From an uncultured Muribaculaceae bacterium (GTDB taxonomy: Bacteria; Bacteroidota; Bacteroidia; Bacteroidales; Muribaculaceae): DNA of 64,000 nucleotides. The DNA lies in the NCBI GenBank assembly GCA_910579675.1, contig CAJTUF010000001.1:1-64000 (forward strand). The letters run 5' to 3'. Of this stretch, positions 52,012 through 61,327 are shown in pieces. The translations under genes and the position numbers were made by a program. Position 1 is the first letter of the stretch. The number at the start of each line of letters is the position of its first letter. The notes beneath the pieces were generated by a model that saw nothing but the letters and a program-made list of their open reading frames with translations, ran no database searches and had not been told where the DNA came from.

Positions 52012-53033
52012 CAGTGGGCCGCGGCTGTAAATTCCTGAAGGAAGCGGGTATCGTTTTCTGAGAACATGCGCAGATCCTTCACCTGATATTTAAGGTTGGT
52101 GATGCGCTCGACACCCATGCCGAGGGCAAAGCCCGAATATTTCTTCGAGTCGATGCCACACGAATCAAGCACATTGGGATCGACCATGCCGCAACCGAGG
52201 ATTTCCACCCATCCTGTGCCCTTGCAGAAGGAACAGCCCTTGCCTCCACAGAGATTGCATGAGATATCCATCTCGGCCGAAGGCTCGGTGAACGGAAAGT
52301 AGCTCGGGCGAAGACGAATCTTTGTCTCCGGGCCAAACATCTCGCGGGCAAAGTAAAGAAGAGTCTGCTTAAGGTCGGCAAACGACACATCGGTATCAAC
52401 ATACAGGGCCTCCACCTGATGGAAGAAGCAGTGGGCTCGGGCCGAAATCGCCTCATTGCGGTAAACACGTCCGGGGCAGATGATGCGGATAGGGGGTTGG
52501 GTATGTTCCATCACGCGGCTCTGCACCGACGATGTGTGGGTGCGGAGGAGGACGTCGGGCTCACGGTTGATGAAAAACGTATCCTGCATATCTCGGGCCG
52601 GATGATCGGCGGCAAAGTTGAGCGCCGAGAACACATGCCAGTCGTCTTCGATTTCCGGACCTTCGGCCACAGTGAAGCCAAGTCGGCCGAAGATCGAGAT
52701 AATCTCGTTGGATACGATGGAAAGCGGATGGCGTGTGCCTACTGGCATCGGAGCGCCGGGGCGGGTAAGATCAAGACCCGGATCTACCGACTCGGTGGTC
52801 TCGAGCGCCTCGCGGAGAGCATTGATGCGATCGGTGGCGAGGGTCTTGAGCTCATTGATGGCCTGACCTATTTCGCGCTTCTGTTCGGCTGGAACGGTGC
52901 GGAAGTCGGTCATCAGTGACGCCACAGAGCCTTTCTTTGAGAGATATTTTATGCGGAGAGCTTCCACCTCCTCGGGGGTGGATGCTGAGAGGGTTTCTAT
53001 TTCAGCTTTAAGTCCGGCTATTTTATCGAGCAT
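52011..53033 (-). CDS. pheS: Phenylalanine-tRNA ligase alpha subunit
   Basis: The 340-residue protein is the catalytic subunit of PheRS. It has an N-terminal coiled coil (about residues 1-85), then the class II core with LLRTHTSSVQSRVME, CPGRVYRNEAISARAHCFFHQ and LGMGVERI. A four-cysteine insert (CNLCGGKGCSFCKGTGW) occurs before the last motif, as in many bacterial PheS. pheT is not adjacent, which is common in Bacteroidota. Promoter and terminator elements upstream suggest control of its expression. Confidence 0.95.
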   Translation of the reverse strand: MLDKIAGLKAEIETLSASTPEEVEALRIKYLSKKGSVASLMTDFRTVPAEQKREIGQAINELKTLATDRINALREALETTESVDPGLDLTRPGAPMPVGTRHPLSIVSNEIISIFGRLGFTVAEGPEIEDDWHVFSALNFAADHPARDMQDTFFINREPDVLLRTHTSSVQSRVMEHTQPPIRIICPGRVYRNEAISARAHCFFHQVEALYVDTDVSFADLKQTLLYFAREMFGPETKIRLRPSYFPFTEPSAEMDISCNLCGGKGCSFCKGTGWVEILGCGMVDPNVLDSCGIDSKKYSGFALGMGVERITNLKYQVKDLRMFSENDTRFLQEFTAAAH

Positions 53034-53056
53034 TGCTTGAAGGTATAATAGTGGTT

Positions 53057-53072
53057 TAACTTTGCAAAGTTA
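53057..53072. promoter_or_regulatory. Palindromic -7 element upstream of pheS
   Basis: TAACTTTGCAAAGTTA is a perfect 16-bp palindrome, so TAACTTTG is present on both strands. The minus-strand copy would start pheS transcription near 53059. No good -33 element is visible on the minus strand. Confidence 0.45.
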
Positions 53073-53158
53073 CAAAAAATCCGCGCTCCCGGCTCGGTTG
53101 ACTGCGAAATAAATGAGCCAAGTGTTCATAGCGGGAAAGCGGCGCCATGTATAGGTAT

Positions 53159-53190
53159 AAAAAAAATTATCCGTCATCACGACGAATAAT
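53159..53190 (-). terminator. Minus-strand terminator between the GH3 fusion and pheS
   Basis: On the minus strand ATTATTCGTC-GTGAT-GACGGATAAT forms a 10-bp stem (one G-U), followed by eight T. It could end the bioB-to-GH3 transcript, or act on a short transcript from the promoter at 53228-53258. Confidence 0.85.
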
Positions 53191-53227
53191 CTTCTTACCT
53201 TAAATCTAATACCATGAAAAACTGATG

Positions 53228-53258
53228 CAAAATTACAACCTTTTATTTATACTGCAAA
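53228..53258 (-). promoter_or_regulatory. Minus-strand promoter inside the pheS upstream gap
   Basis: TTTG (53258-53255), 19 bases, then TAATTTTG (53235-53228) on the minus strand. A transcript from here meets a terminator after about 60 bases and, if it reads through, continues into pheS. Confidence 0.6.
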
Positions 53259-53340
53259 ATTATGCTGTAAAACATATTGCAATTTAACATCATTTTACTA
53301 TTTCCGCAAATCTATTCACACTGATTAACATAAAATCACC

Positions 53341-56331
53341 TCAACCATCTATCGATGAGTAGATAGCCTTGAGGATTGCCGCCCGTGGGTTTAGCTTTGA
53401 GAATGCAGCATTTGTGCGCGACGGGTTGACTCGGTTGGACAAAAAAACATAGATTATCTGGGCATCCGGATCAACCCAGAAGCAGGTGCCTGTAAATCCG
53501 GTGTGGCCGAAAGCATTGAGTGGAGCCCCCGTCTCGCGCAGGCTCTTGTAATTGCTCACGAGGTCAAATCCGAGAGTACGCTCCGCAGTAGGCGATTTTG
53601 TGGTGGTGAACAACTCCACTGTCGAAGGCTGGAGAATCTGCTCTCCGCCGTAGTTGCCTCCATTGAGCCACATCTGGCACAGCTTGGCAACATCGCCAGC
53701 CGTCGAAAACAGGCCGGCATTGCCCAGCACACCTCCTGCAAAAGCCGCCATCTCGTCGTGGACGTAGCCCTGGACTGTCTGACGGCGCAGAAAAGGATCA
53801 TTTTCAGTCGGAGCTATCTGATCGACCGGGTACCACTGGGAAGGTCGGTAGCCGGTGAGGTTTGCTCCCAGTGGGCCGAAAATTTCAGTGTCGACCCATT
53901 GATCGAAGTCAACTCCCGTGAGCCGTTGCTGGATATCCGAAAGCAATGCAAAGTTGAGGCATGAGTAATTGTATGATTTCGATTTGCGAAGTCCTATATT
54001 GTAAATCCGGTTCATGACTGTGTCATAAGCCCCGGCTGACGCATAAATGCCTCGGGCCACCGGTGCATCGGTTTCAGCGGTCGACGTAATATCACGGCGC
54101 AGGCGGGCATCCTTGTGGCCATACATCTTCGGAGCGATACGGATATTGTTAGTGGCAGTGGCTCGCGCCGTTGTGAGTGGGCCGCGATAGGTAGCGGTGT
54201 CCATCAACAGACGGTTCATATTGAGCGTGGCCGGCATTCCGCTTTCATGAAATAGGAGCTGTGAGATCTTCAGGTTGCCTTTATCGGTCCCTTTGAGTTC
54301 AGGGATCACCTCAGCAAGGCGGGTGTCGGTCGATACAAGCCCTTCATCGTAGGCTTTCATCACTCCGCTCACCGTAGCTGTGGCTTTACTCATCGACGCG
54401 ATATCGTAGAGAGTGCGCGATGTGACCGACGGCGACCCGGGTGCATACGACAGATGGCCGTAGGCCTGATCAAACACCACATTGCCACCCTTTGCCACCA
54501 GCACCTGACAGCCAGGAAACGCCTTTGCCGCAATAGCCTCGCCTACTATTGAATCTATCCTTGTGGCAAGACGCCCCGAAAAGCCTTCGGCCTGGGGCGA
54601 AGCGTAGCCCAGACGGGTTTTAGGCAGATCAAGTCCATCGCCTGCCCGGGCAACTCCGGCCACATTGACCGGAAAGCGGCCATCGACCACAATTCCACCA
54701 AACACACCCATGGCACCTGCACGCCGAAGAGCAGGAGTGTCATCATACACCGCCATCAGTTCAGGCTGCTTGTCGAGATCAGCAAACTGAGCCATCTTGT
54801 AGGGATTGATGAAAAACACCGGCACGGTGGCCGGAAGCGACGACAGGCGAGAATAGGCTTGCCGCGCCCATTGGTTGGCGCTGAATACACCTATCACCAC
54901 CACATCGGCTTCTTTCTTGAGTTTGTCAAGAGTAGCGTTGGTGAGAGGCGACTTGTCGGTGACCGAATAGACCGGACAATCGACATACTTCACACAAAGA
55001 TCAGAAAAATCATTCGATGCCGGAGCTCCGATCGACACTACAGCGACACGATTGGTTTCGAGCGCCGGAATAGGCACAAGTGAGTCGCGGTTGGAGATCA
55101 ATGTCACCGCTGCATTGGCCAGCTCCTGATTGAGAGCCTTTGCCTCAGACGAATTGATACGCGCTGAGAGTCCACGGAGGTTGACGGGCTTATAATTGCT
55201 CAACCCACACACATATTTGAAGGCAAGCATACGACGGCAGCGCTCCTCGACTACCGAGGGATCTATTGCGCCGCTCTCCACTGCTTTCATCACAGCGTCG
55301 ATATCGGCCGATGGCGACGCTGAACCAAGAAGCACATCGGCTCCAGCTTTGAGTGCTTCAACACAATTGTTGGCGCCTTTCACACTCGCACCTTTCATCT
55401 CAAGGGCGTCAGTCCACACCATGCCGCGGAATCCCATCTCGTCGCGAAGCAAACCGGTGGTGATGGGCTTCGACAGAGAAGCAGGACGACCGGAGGGATC
55501 GAGCGAGGGCACATTGAGATGGCCAACCATCACTCCCGACAGATCGGCACCGACATAATCGGCAAACGGCACGAGATCGACCGTGTTCATCTGTGCGCGC
55601 GTATGATCGATAGTAGGCAGGCTCTTATGGGAGTCGCTCGATGTGTCGCCGTGGCCCGGGAAGTGCTTGCCTACCGACATCACGCCGCCAGCCTCCAGAC
55701 CCCGCGAGAAAGCCACGCCCAGACGGCTCACAGTGCGTGGATTCTCGCCATATGAGCGGAAGCCTATCACCGGATTGGATGGATTGGAATTGACATCGAG
55801 CACCGGGGCGAAGTCGACATGTATCCCCAACTCACGGCACTCTCGAGCCACCTCTCGCCCATAGTCGTAGAGCAGACGCGGATCGCGGATTGCTCCGAGC
55901 GCCATATTGTAGGGATAGCGTGGGGCATCGGTGAGGCGCATGGCAAGGCCCCACTCGCCGTCGAGGGTCACCATCAGAGGCACTCTCGATTTACTCTGGG
56001 CATAATTGATTAGGGCAGCGTAGCTCGCTATCGTGCCCTTGCCGAGAAGAATGCCTCCCACTCCATCGGTGGCACACAAGCGATCCAGGGTAGCTCGTCC
56101 GGCGGCATTGTCGGATATCACGAGATGCGGCACAAATAGCTGGGCCACTCTCTGACGGGGAGTGAGAGTGGTATATACCGAATCGACCCATGCACGCCCT
56201 TCGGGCGACAAGGCTTCCACCTCCTGCAGAAGAGTTGGCTGGCCGCTGTCTGCCGACGACGGCATATGTGCCGCCGGACCGGCAAGGAGCATAAACATAA
56301 AGCTCCCGATTAGTTGAAGTATCTTAAACAT
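53341..56331 (-). CDS. GH3 beta-N-acetylhexosaminidase fused to a beta-lactamase-like serine hydrolase
   Basis: The 996-residue exported protein has a signal peptide (LIGSFMFMLLAGPAAHMPSS), a GH3 domain and a C-terminal serine hydrolase domain. In GH3, the NagZ-type signature VGKHFPGHGDTSSDSH and the nucleophile region MVWTDALEMKGAS are present. From about residue 600 the class C beta-lactamase fold starts: SxxK in IASMSKAT, a Tyr in YSCLN and HTG in FGHTGFTG. This pairing of muropeptide glucosaminidase and penicillin-binding-like hydrolase is known in Bacteroidales and probably serves wall turnover in the periplasm. It starts 26 bases after the 5'-nucleotidase gene, as the last gene of the bioB run. 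Confidence 0.88.
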   Translation of the reverse strand: MFKILQLIGSFMFMLLAGPAAHMPSSADSGQPTLLQEVEALSPEGRAWVDSVYTTLTPRQRVAQLFVPHLVISDNAAGRATLDRLCATDGVGGILLGKGTIASYAALINYAQSKSRVPLMVTLDGEWGLAMRLTDAPRYPYNMALGAIRDPRLLYDYGREVARECRELGIHVDFAPVLDVNSNPSNPVIGFRSYGENPRTVSRLGVAFSRGLEAGGVMSVGKHFPGHGDTSSDSHKSLPTIDHTRAQMNTVDLVPFADYVGADLSGVMVGHLNVPSLDPSGRPASLSKPITTGLLRDEMGFRGMVWTDALEMKGASVKGANNCVEALKAGADVLLGSASPSADIDAVMKAVESGAIDPSVVEERCRRMLAFKYVCGLSNYKPVNLRGLSARINSSEAKALNQELANAAVTLISNRDSLVPIPALETNRVAVVSIGAPASNDFSDLCVKYVDCPVYSVTDKSPLTNATLDKLKKEADVVVIGVFSANQWARQAYSRLSSLPATVPVFFINPYKMAQFADLDKQPELMAVYDDTPALRRAGAMGVFGGIVVDGRFPVNVAGVARAGDGLDLPKTRLGYASPQAEGFSGRLATRIDSIVGEAIAAKAFPGCQVLVAKGGNVVFDQAYGHLSYAPGSPSVTSRTLYDIASMSKATATVSGVMKAYDEGLVSTDTRLAEVIPELKGTDKGNLKISQLLFHESGMPATLNMNRLLMDTATYRGPLTTARATATNNIRIAPKMYGHKDARLRRDITSTAETDAPVARGIYASAGAYDTVMNRIYNIGLRKSKSYNYSCLNFALLSDIQQRLTGVDFDQWVDTEIFGPLGANLTGYRPSQWYPVDQIAPTENDPFLRRQTVQGYVHDEMAAFAGGVLGNAGLFSTAGDVAKLCQMWLNGGNYGGEQILQPSTVELFTTTKSPTAERTLGFDLVSNYKSLRETGAPLNAFGHTGFTGTCFWVDPDAQIIYVFLSNRVNPSRTNAAFSKLNPRAAILKAIYSSIDG

Positions 56332-56357
56332 GACGCATCTCTCTATGTTGATAGTCG

Positions 56358-57881
56358 TTACTCGGCCACCATGCGAGGCTTGCTGTCGGTACTGAACTTG
56401 GGATGAGCCCTGAACCAGTCAGAAATCGCATCAAAAGCGATCCTCGGGTCGGTGTGGGTCACCTTACCATGGGTAAGGGGAGTCAGGTAGTCGCCTCCAC
56501 CGGCAAGATAATCAATGGTAGCTAAGGTATAAGTTGCGGAGGGATCGATTGGTTCACCCCCGATAGTCACCGACAGACACCGGCGTGCTTCAGGGTCGTA
56601 GGTGGCAGCTACCGATCTGCTCACACCCTGACCTCGCTGCGACGCCATTATATCAAATGCTGCAAGAAGGTCTTTTCCGGAGATATCCATCACTACCACG
56701 CGATTGTCAAACGGCATCATCTCCATGACATTGCCGCGGGTCACGGCACCCTTGGGTATTCCGCATCGTATGCCGCCCTTGTTCATTATCGCAAGATCGA
56801 TCTTGCGACCGGAAAGAGCCTCACCTTCAGCTGCAACTATATCGCTGATAAGATTGACAAGCTCAGGCGAGCGGTGAGGGAGCTCCCGCGAGGCCTTGGC
56901 GAGCTTTATGGCGCAGATGGAGTCGATCGAAGCTCGGTAAGGTGTGAGGATATTTTCTACTGTGCCGTCGGTGCGGCTGTCAAGACGGGCATCAACCGGA
57001 ATAAGCCTTGAGCCAATCTTTCCGGTGTTGAAGTCGATGGTGATTTCGCCGAGAGTGGCGCCCCCCTTGCCGTTCTGGGCTATAAGCACGGTATCGCCTA
57101 CGGCGTTGGCCACCCTGTGAAGCGGAGCATCGGGCTGAGAGGGGTCAATTGAGGTGTGGCTGTGGCCCCCTATGATAACATCCACACCTTTCGACCGGCG
57201 TGCAAGATCGAGATCGTTGGCCAAGTCGCGACCCGAGTACCCGATATGCGACACCACCACTACATAGTCGGCACGCTCATTGTGGCGCAGGTGCCAAGCG
57301 GTGGCATTGGTCGCTTCAACAGGGTCGAGATATACAACCCCTTCTGAATGATTGGCGGCTATCATGCCGTCTGGATCAAGATTGATACCTATAAAGCCAA
57401 CCCTCTTGTCGCCGAAGTCGCGGATGGCATAAGGCTTTATCACACTGTCGAGCGGGGTGGCGCGGAGATCATAATTGGTCGATATGCACTCGGCACCGAG
57501 ACCTCGCCAACGGTCGGCCAACTCGTCAATACTATTGTCAAACTCATGGTTGCCGAGTATCTGGATATCATAACCGAGAAGGTTCATCAGCGTATCCTCC
57601 ACTTCGCCTTTAAAGATCGAAAAGAAGAGTGTGCCTTGAACTGCATCGCCCGCGTCGATGAGCATAGCAGCCGGCTCGGCATTGCGCACACTGTCGACGA
57701 GCACCTTGCGGCGGGCCACTCCTCCCCTACCCTTACTGTCGGGATCTATCTGGGAATGAGTGTCGTTGGTGTGAAGGATAACGAGCCTATCAGGATGCTC
57801 GGCCTGTGCGGTGGTATGCGACATGAGCAGCGAGCCGCATGCAAGCATGCCGGCCAAGCACAGCGATGAGATATGTTTCAT
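56358..57881 (-). CDS. Secreted 5'-nucleotidase/metallophosphatase (UshA-like)
   Basis: The 507-residue protein has a signal peptide (SLCLAGMLACGSLLMSHTTA), an N-terminal metallophosphatase domain (LHTNDTHSQIDPD, LGNHEFDNSID, GGHSHTSI) and a C-terminal 5'-nucleotidase domain (GGIRCGIPKGAVTRGNVMEM and YTLATIDYLAGGGDY). It would remove phosphate from extracellular nucleotides. It starts 2 bases after the exonuclease stop, so the genes are co-transcribed. Confidence 0.9.
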   Translation of the reverse strand: MKHISSLCLAGMLACGSLLMSHTTAQAEHPDRLVILHTNDTHSQIDPDSKGRGGVARRKVLVDSVRNAEPAAMLIDAGDAVQGTLFFSIFKGEVEDTLMNLLGYDIQILGNHEFDNSIDELADRWRGLGAECISTNYDLRATPLDSVIKPYAIRDFGDKRVGFIGINLDPDGMIAANHSEGVVYLDPVEATNATAWHLRHNERADYVVVVSHIGYSGRDLANDLDLARRSKGVDVIIGGHSHTSIDPSQPDAPLHRVANAVGDTVLIAQNGKGGATLGEITIDFNTGKIGSRLIPVDARLDSRTDGTVENILTPYRASIDSICAIKLAKASRELPHRSPELVNLISDIVAAEGEALSGRKIDLAIMNKGGIRCGIPKGAVTRGNVMEMMPFDNRVVVMDISGKDLLAAFDIMASQRGQGVSRSVAATYDPEARRCLSVTIGGEPIDPSATYTLATIDYLAGGGDYLTPLTHGKVTHTDPRIAFDAISDWFRAHPKFSTDSKPRMVAE

Positions 57882-57883
57882 TA

Positions 57884-58513
57884 TTATTGTTGTTGAGGAC
57901 TGACTATATAAGGGGAATCGGCCGGAACAAACAGACCGGATTTCAAGGTGTTGTAGATTTTGAGGCAGGCATAGGCATCAAGCGACGCATAGGCCTGTTG
58001 CGACTGGGCAAGTACGGGCGCCTCCCAATTGGTGAGGCGTTGCCCTTTTGATATACGTTCGCCAAATATTATACCATAGATTTTTTGAAGGGAAGAATCG
58101 GTGATATGGTAATCCCTTACAAGTTTCTGAAGCTCGATGAAGCCACCGGGCTCAAACTCTCTGAGGCGATGGAGCTGGTGGAAATCATCTTTGAGCGACA
58201 GCCCCACCTTGATCAGTGAGGGATTGGATAGCCAATGTACAAGAGTGTCGCTGAGCCCAACATGGTTGAGCCTGAAAAGATAACAATGCCCTGGGCCCGA
58301 CACCTGCATGAGCGACACCTTGTGCATCTCCCCCTTCTGGAAGTTGGGCCGCGTTTCAGTGTCAAAACCCACAACAGGCTGAGAATAAAGCCGCGCTATA
58401 GCGGCCTCTACCCCTTCGGGCGTATCGACCACCGTAACATCACCGCCAAAATGGGCGATCGGCATCAATGCCAGCGCCTCCTTGGATATAGCTATATCAA
58501 ACTGATTGTTCAT
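57884..58513 (-). CDS. DEDDy 3'-5' exonuclease
   Basis: The 209-residue protein has the DnaQ-like exonuclease motifs: ExoI VVGFDTETRP near residue 58, ExoII IKVGLSLKDDF near 114 and ExoIII YASLDAYACLKIY near 177, so it is of the DEDDy (RNase D/WRN-like) kind. No helicase or HRDC domain follows. The start ATG overlaps the bioD stop (TGATG). The substrate, RNA or DNA, is not known. Confidence 0.87.
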   Translation of the reverse strand: MNNQFDIAISKEALALMPIAHFGGDVTVVDTPEGVEAAIARLYSQPVVGFDTETRPNFQKGEMHKVSLMQVSGPGHCYLFRLNHVGLSDTLVHWLSNPSLIKVGLSLKDDFHQLHRLREFEPGGFIELQKLVRDYHITDSSLQKIYGIIFGERISKGQRLTNWEAPVLAQSQQAYASLDAYACLKIYNTLKSGLFVPADSPYIVSPQQQ

Positions 58514-59190
58514 CACATCGAGGGTATGTCGATGACCGGCACCCCGGGACAATGCGTCGCCGCATAGCGCTCGATGAAGCCGTGGGTATCGGCCGATATC
58601 AATGGATCTGTATCAAAGTGTTTGTTATACAAGATGGCATATAGCGGAATGTCGCGCGATGCGAGGGCTTCGATCGAGAGTATCGTGTGGTTGATCGAGC
58701 CGAGAACTCCGTTGGTAACCAGCGCAACCGGAAGATGGCGGGTGGCTATGTAGTCGACTGTAAGGAAGCTGTCGGTAAGAGGCACCATCAATCCTCCGGC
58801 GCCTTCGATCAGCACGGTGTCAAACCGCTCCTTGAGCTTGTCTGTCGACCGATCGATCAGATCAACATCTATCTCCCTGCCATCAATACGGGCGGCCAAT
58901 TGAGCCGAGGCGGGATAGGAGAAAATCACAGGAGCGGTGGTGTGGTCTATATCTACATCCAGCAGACCTCGGCCGGTGATACGGCGGTGGGCTTCGATAT
59001 CCTCGCTCATATCATCGCAGCCTGTCTGGACAAACTTCTGGGTTATGACATCGAGCCCCTGCTCCCGGGCCAACGCCATGGCCAGCCATGCGGTGCAATA
59101 AGTCTTGCCGGCATCAGTGTCGATGCCGCTTATGAAGATAGCCTCAGGAGCGGCGGGAAGACGCTCCTCTGAGTGATTATTCATCGGCAT
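58513..59190 (-). CDS. bioD: Dethiobiotin synthase
   Basis: The 225-residue enzyme closes the ureido ring in biotin synthesis. The P-loop is ISGIDTDAGKTYCTAWL near residue 20, and the other signatures are VQTGCDD, VLIEGAGGLMVPLTD and ALVTNGVLGSINHT. It overlaps the lgt stop by 14 bases and the exonuclease start by one. bioB is two genes upstream. Confidence 0.93.
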   Translation of the reverse strand: MPMNNHSEERLPAAPEAIFISGIDTDAGKTYCTAWLAMALAREQGLDVITQKFVQTGCDDMSEDIEAHRRITGRGLLDVDIDHTTAPVIFSYPASAQLAARIDGREIDVDLIDRSTDKLKERFDTVLIEGAGGLMVPLTDSFLTVDYIATRHLPVALVTNGVLGSINHTILSIEALASRDIPLYAILYNKHFDTDPLISADTHGFIERYAATHCPGVPVIDIPSM

Positions 59191-60022
59191 ATCGGTTAGG
59201 GAATTTAAGGTGTTGCCTGGGGCGCAGCATCGAATAGATGATCAACATTATACCTATAAGTATAAAAGGTATACTGAGGAGCTGACCCATATTGAGCGCC
59301 ATATCGGCCTCGAAAGCCACCTGATCGTTCTTGACAAATTCAATGAGGAAGCGGGCACTGAACAGAATGGTGAAAAACACTCCGAATATGAGCCCCGGGC
59401 GCTCTTCGGCATTCTTCTTCCAATACATCCACATCAGAAGTCCGAATAGCATGAAATAGCAAAGGGCCTCATAGATCTGAGTGGGATGACATGCCTGACC
59501 CTCATAGAGAGCGTGCCACTCTCCCGACCTCAGGAACATGAATCCCCATGGCAAATCGGTGGCGTGGCCAAAAATCTCGCTATTCATCAGATTGCCCAGA
59601 CGTATGAGACCACCCACGAGAGCAATAGGGATGACCAGACGGTCAAATGTCCATAGCGGCGAGCGTTTGGTGGTGAAAATCGAGTAGAGGATCACTGCCA
59701 GGATAATACCTATCGTGCCGCCGTGGCTCGCAAGGCCACCCTCCCATATCTTCAATATCTGGGCCGGATGGGCGCTGTAGTAGTCCCATTCATAGAAAAA
59801 CACATGGCCAAGACGGGAACCAATAAGAGTGGCTCCAACCACCCATGCGAGGAGTATCGGAAGCCACCGCTCGGGCGCTCCCTCATGACGAAACATTCGT
59901 CCTACTATTTCGTAGCCAGCCAGAAAGCCTATGGCAAACATAAGGCCATACCATCTGACGGTTATCGGCCCGAGTGTGAACAGCACCGGGTCAGCATTCC
60001 ATACTATTGCAGATGTCAGCAT
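59177..60022 (-). CDS. lgt: Prolipoprotein diacylglyceryl transferase
   Basis: The 281-residue inner-membrane enzyme adds diacylglycerol to the lipobox Cys of prolipoproteins. The conserved WYGLMFAIGFLAGY near residue 24, SRLGHVFFYEWDYY, WEGGLASHGGTIG and the Lgt signature GGLIRLGNLMNSEIFG are all present, with about seven helices. It is inserted between bioB and bioD. Many lipoproteins in this window depend on it. Confidence 0.95.
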   Translation of the reverse strand: MLTSAIVWNADPVLFTLGPITVRWYGLMFAIGFLAGYEIVGRMFRHEGAPERWLPILLAWVVGATLIGSRLGHVFFYEWDYYSAHPAQILKIWEGGLASHGGTIGIILAVILYSIFTTKRSPLWTFDRLVIPIALVGGLIRLGNLMNSEIFGHATDLPWGFMFLRSGEWHALYEGQACHPTQIYEALCYFMLFGLLMWMYWKKNAEERPGLIFGVFFTILFSARFLIEFVKNDQVAFEADMALNMGQLLSIPFILIGIMLIIYSMLRPRQHLKFPNRYADE

Positions 60023-60101
60023 ATAAAGAGATTGAAACGGAGAGGGGGTGAAAAGTTGACAGCAAAGTTAGTAAAAATACCCGACAATCGCAGCCTCACC
60101 A

Positions 60102-61079
60102 TCAATCAAAGTCGAGACCGGCCTCGGCGGCAAGCTCGCGGTCGGAAGCAACAGTCGAACCAACAGTGGTGAGCATATCGCCCACGATGGCTCCGGTGAC
60201 TCCGATCCGCAACGCTTCGAGCTGTGTGGCTCGGCTGATGGAGCTCCGGCCTCCGGCAAAGCGGATCACGGCGCGCGGATGGATCATCCTGAAGATTGCG
60301 ACAACAGTAAGAATCTCATCTTCACTGATTGGCGCAGACTGTTCGAGGGGTGTACCGGGAATAGGCATCAGGATATTGATCGGAATCGAAACAGGCTTGG
60401 CCTCAAGCAGTGCCAAAGCAAACTCCACTCGCTGCCGTGGCGTCTCGCCCATCCCGATTATGCCGCCGCTGCATATGTCAAGACCTGCCTCGCGGGCTGC
60501 CGAAATGGTGGCAAGCTTATCTGCGATAGTGTGGGTGGAGCAGAGAGTGGCAAAATGGCTCGGAGCCGTCTCGAGATTGCAGTGGTAGCGGGTCACCCCT
60601 GCCTCCTTTAGAGCAGCAAGCGCCTCGCCATCGAGCAGACCCATCGATGCGCAAAGCCCCATCCCACCTTCGGCTGCCATCTCCCTTATGTGGGAGCAAG
60701 CCATGCGGAGCTCGGCGCCGCGCATGGCCCGGCCGCTCGTAACGAGCGAAAATCGCCCGATGCCCTCGCGGCGGTTGCGGGCAGCCGCTTCCAGACACCG
60801 CTCACGGTCAATCAATGGATACACCTCGGCCGATGTGTGATAATGAGCCGACTGAGCACACCATTTGCAATCCTCCGGACAGCGGCCAGAACGTGCATTG
60901 ACAATAGAGCAGGTATCGAATTTAGCCGGAATGAAACGGGCCGTGAGCTCGGCGGCTGCCTCCCTCAGCTCGGCCTTATCCTCCGGATGCTGTAGATCAG
61001 CCAGCACATAGGCCTCCTCGGGAGTGATGGCACCCCCGGCAATAATCCTGTGCTTGATATCGGAAATAGATATATCCAT
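60102..61079 (-). CDS. bioB: Biotin synthase
   Basis: The 325-residue radical SAM enzyme inserts sulfur into dethiobiotin. The SAM cluster motif is C-PED-C-KW-C within RSGRCPEDCKWCAQSAHY, near residue 66. The later CSGGIIGMGETPRQRVEFA and RFAGGRSSI are the 2Fe-2S and substrate parts, with the Arg ligand. A -7-like TAATTTTG lies at 61162-61155 on the minus strand. No BirA site is obvious. It is the first gene of the six-gene run. Confidence 0.94.
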   Translation of the reverse strand: MDISISDIKHRIIAGGAITPEEAYVLADLQHPEDKAELREAAAELTARFIPAKFDTCSIVNARSGRCPEDCKWCAQSAHYHTSAEVYPLIDRERCLEAAARNRREGIGRFSLVTSGRAMRGAELRMACSHIREMAAEGGMGLCASMGLLDGEALAALKEAGVTRYHCNLETAPSHFATLCSTHTIADKLATISAAREAGLDICSGGIIGMGETPRQRVEFALALLEAKPVSIPINILMPIPGTPLEQSAPISEDEILTVVAIFRMIHPRAVIRFAGGRSSISRATQLEALRIGVTGAIVGDMLTTVGSTVASDRELAAEAGLDFD

Positions 61080-61327
61080 ATCGCCTTGAAAATAAACAGT
61101 AAAGAAATCATGTCACCGACAGACTACAGTTGCCCTCGGCGGCCAATCAATCTACAAAATTACATAAAAAAATCTCCGCCATGACCGGAGCTGGCAATTT
61201 TAACACCATAGGCCGAACCATAATCTTGCCAGCAACGTTATATCATCTGACCGGGACAATGTAGCAGACACAATCTGCAGCAGACTCCCCGACCCCCACA
61301 CCTTCAAACAAAAATACCACATTTGAT

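Larger units (their letters stand above)
53034..53340 (-). other. pheS upstream gap, possible attenuator or short RNA
   Basis: No protein gene is supported. The order on the minus strand is promoter (53258-53228), terminator (53190-53159), a second weaker hairpin with T run (about 53099-53077), and a second -7 element (53072-53065). The short RNA from the first promoter contains TTT TTC just before a tiny frame ATGGTATTAG..., too short to judge as a leader peptide. Confidence 0.4.

Noticed and set aside
53197..53224. Gene-start-like string ending ATGAAAAACTGA on the plus strand
   Set aside because: The frame closes after three codons and no decayed coding sequence can be followed downstream, so a pseudogene call is not supported.
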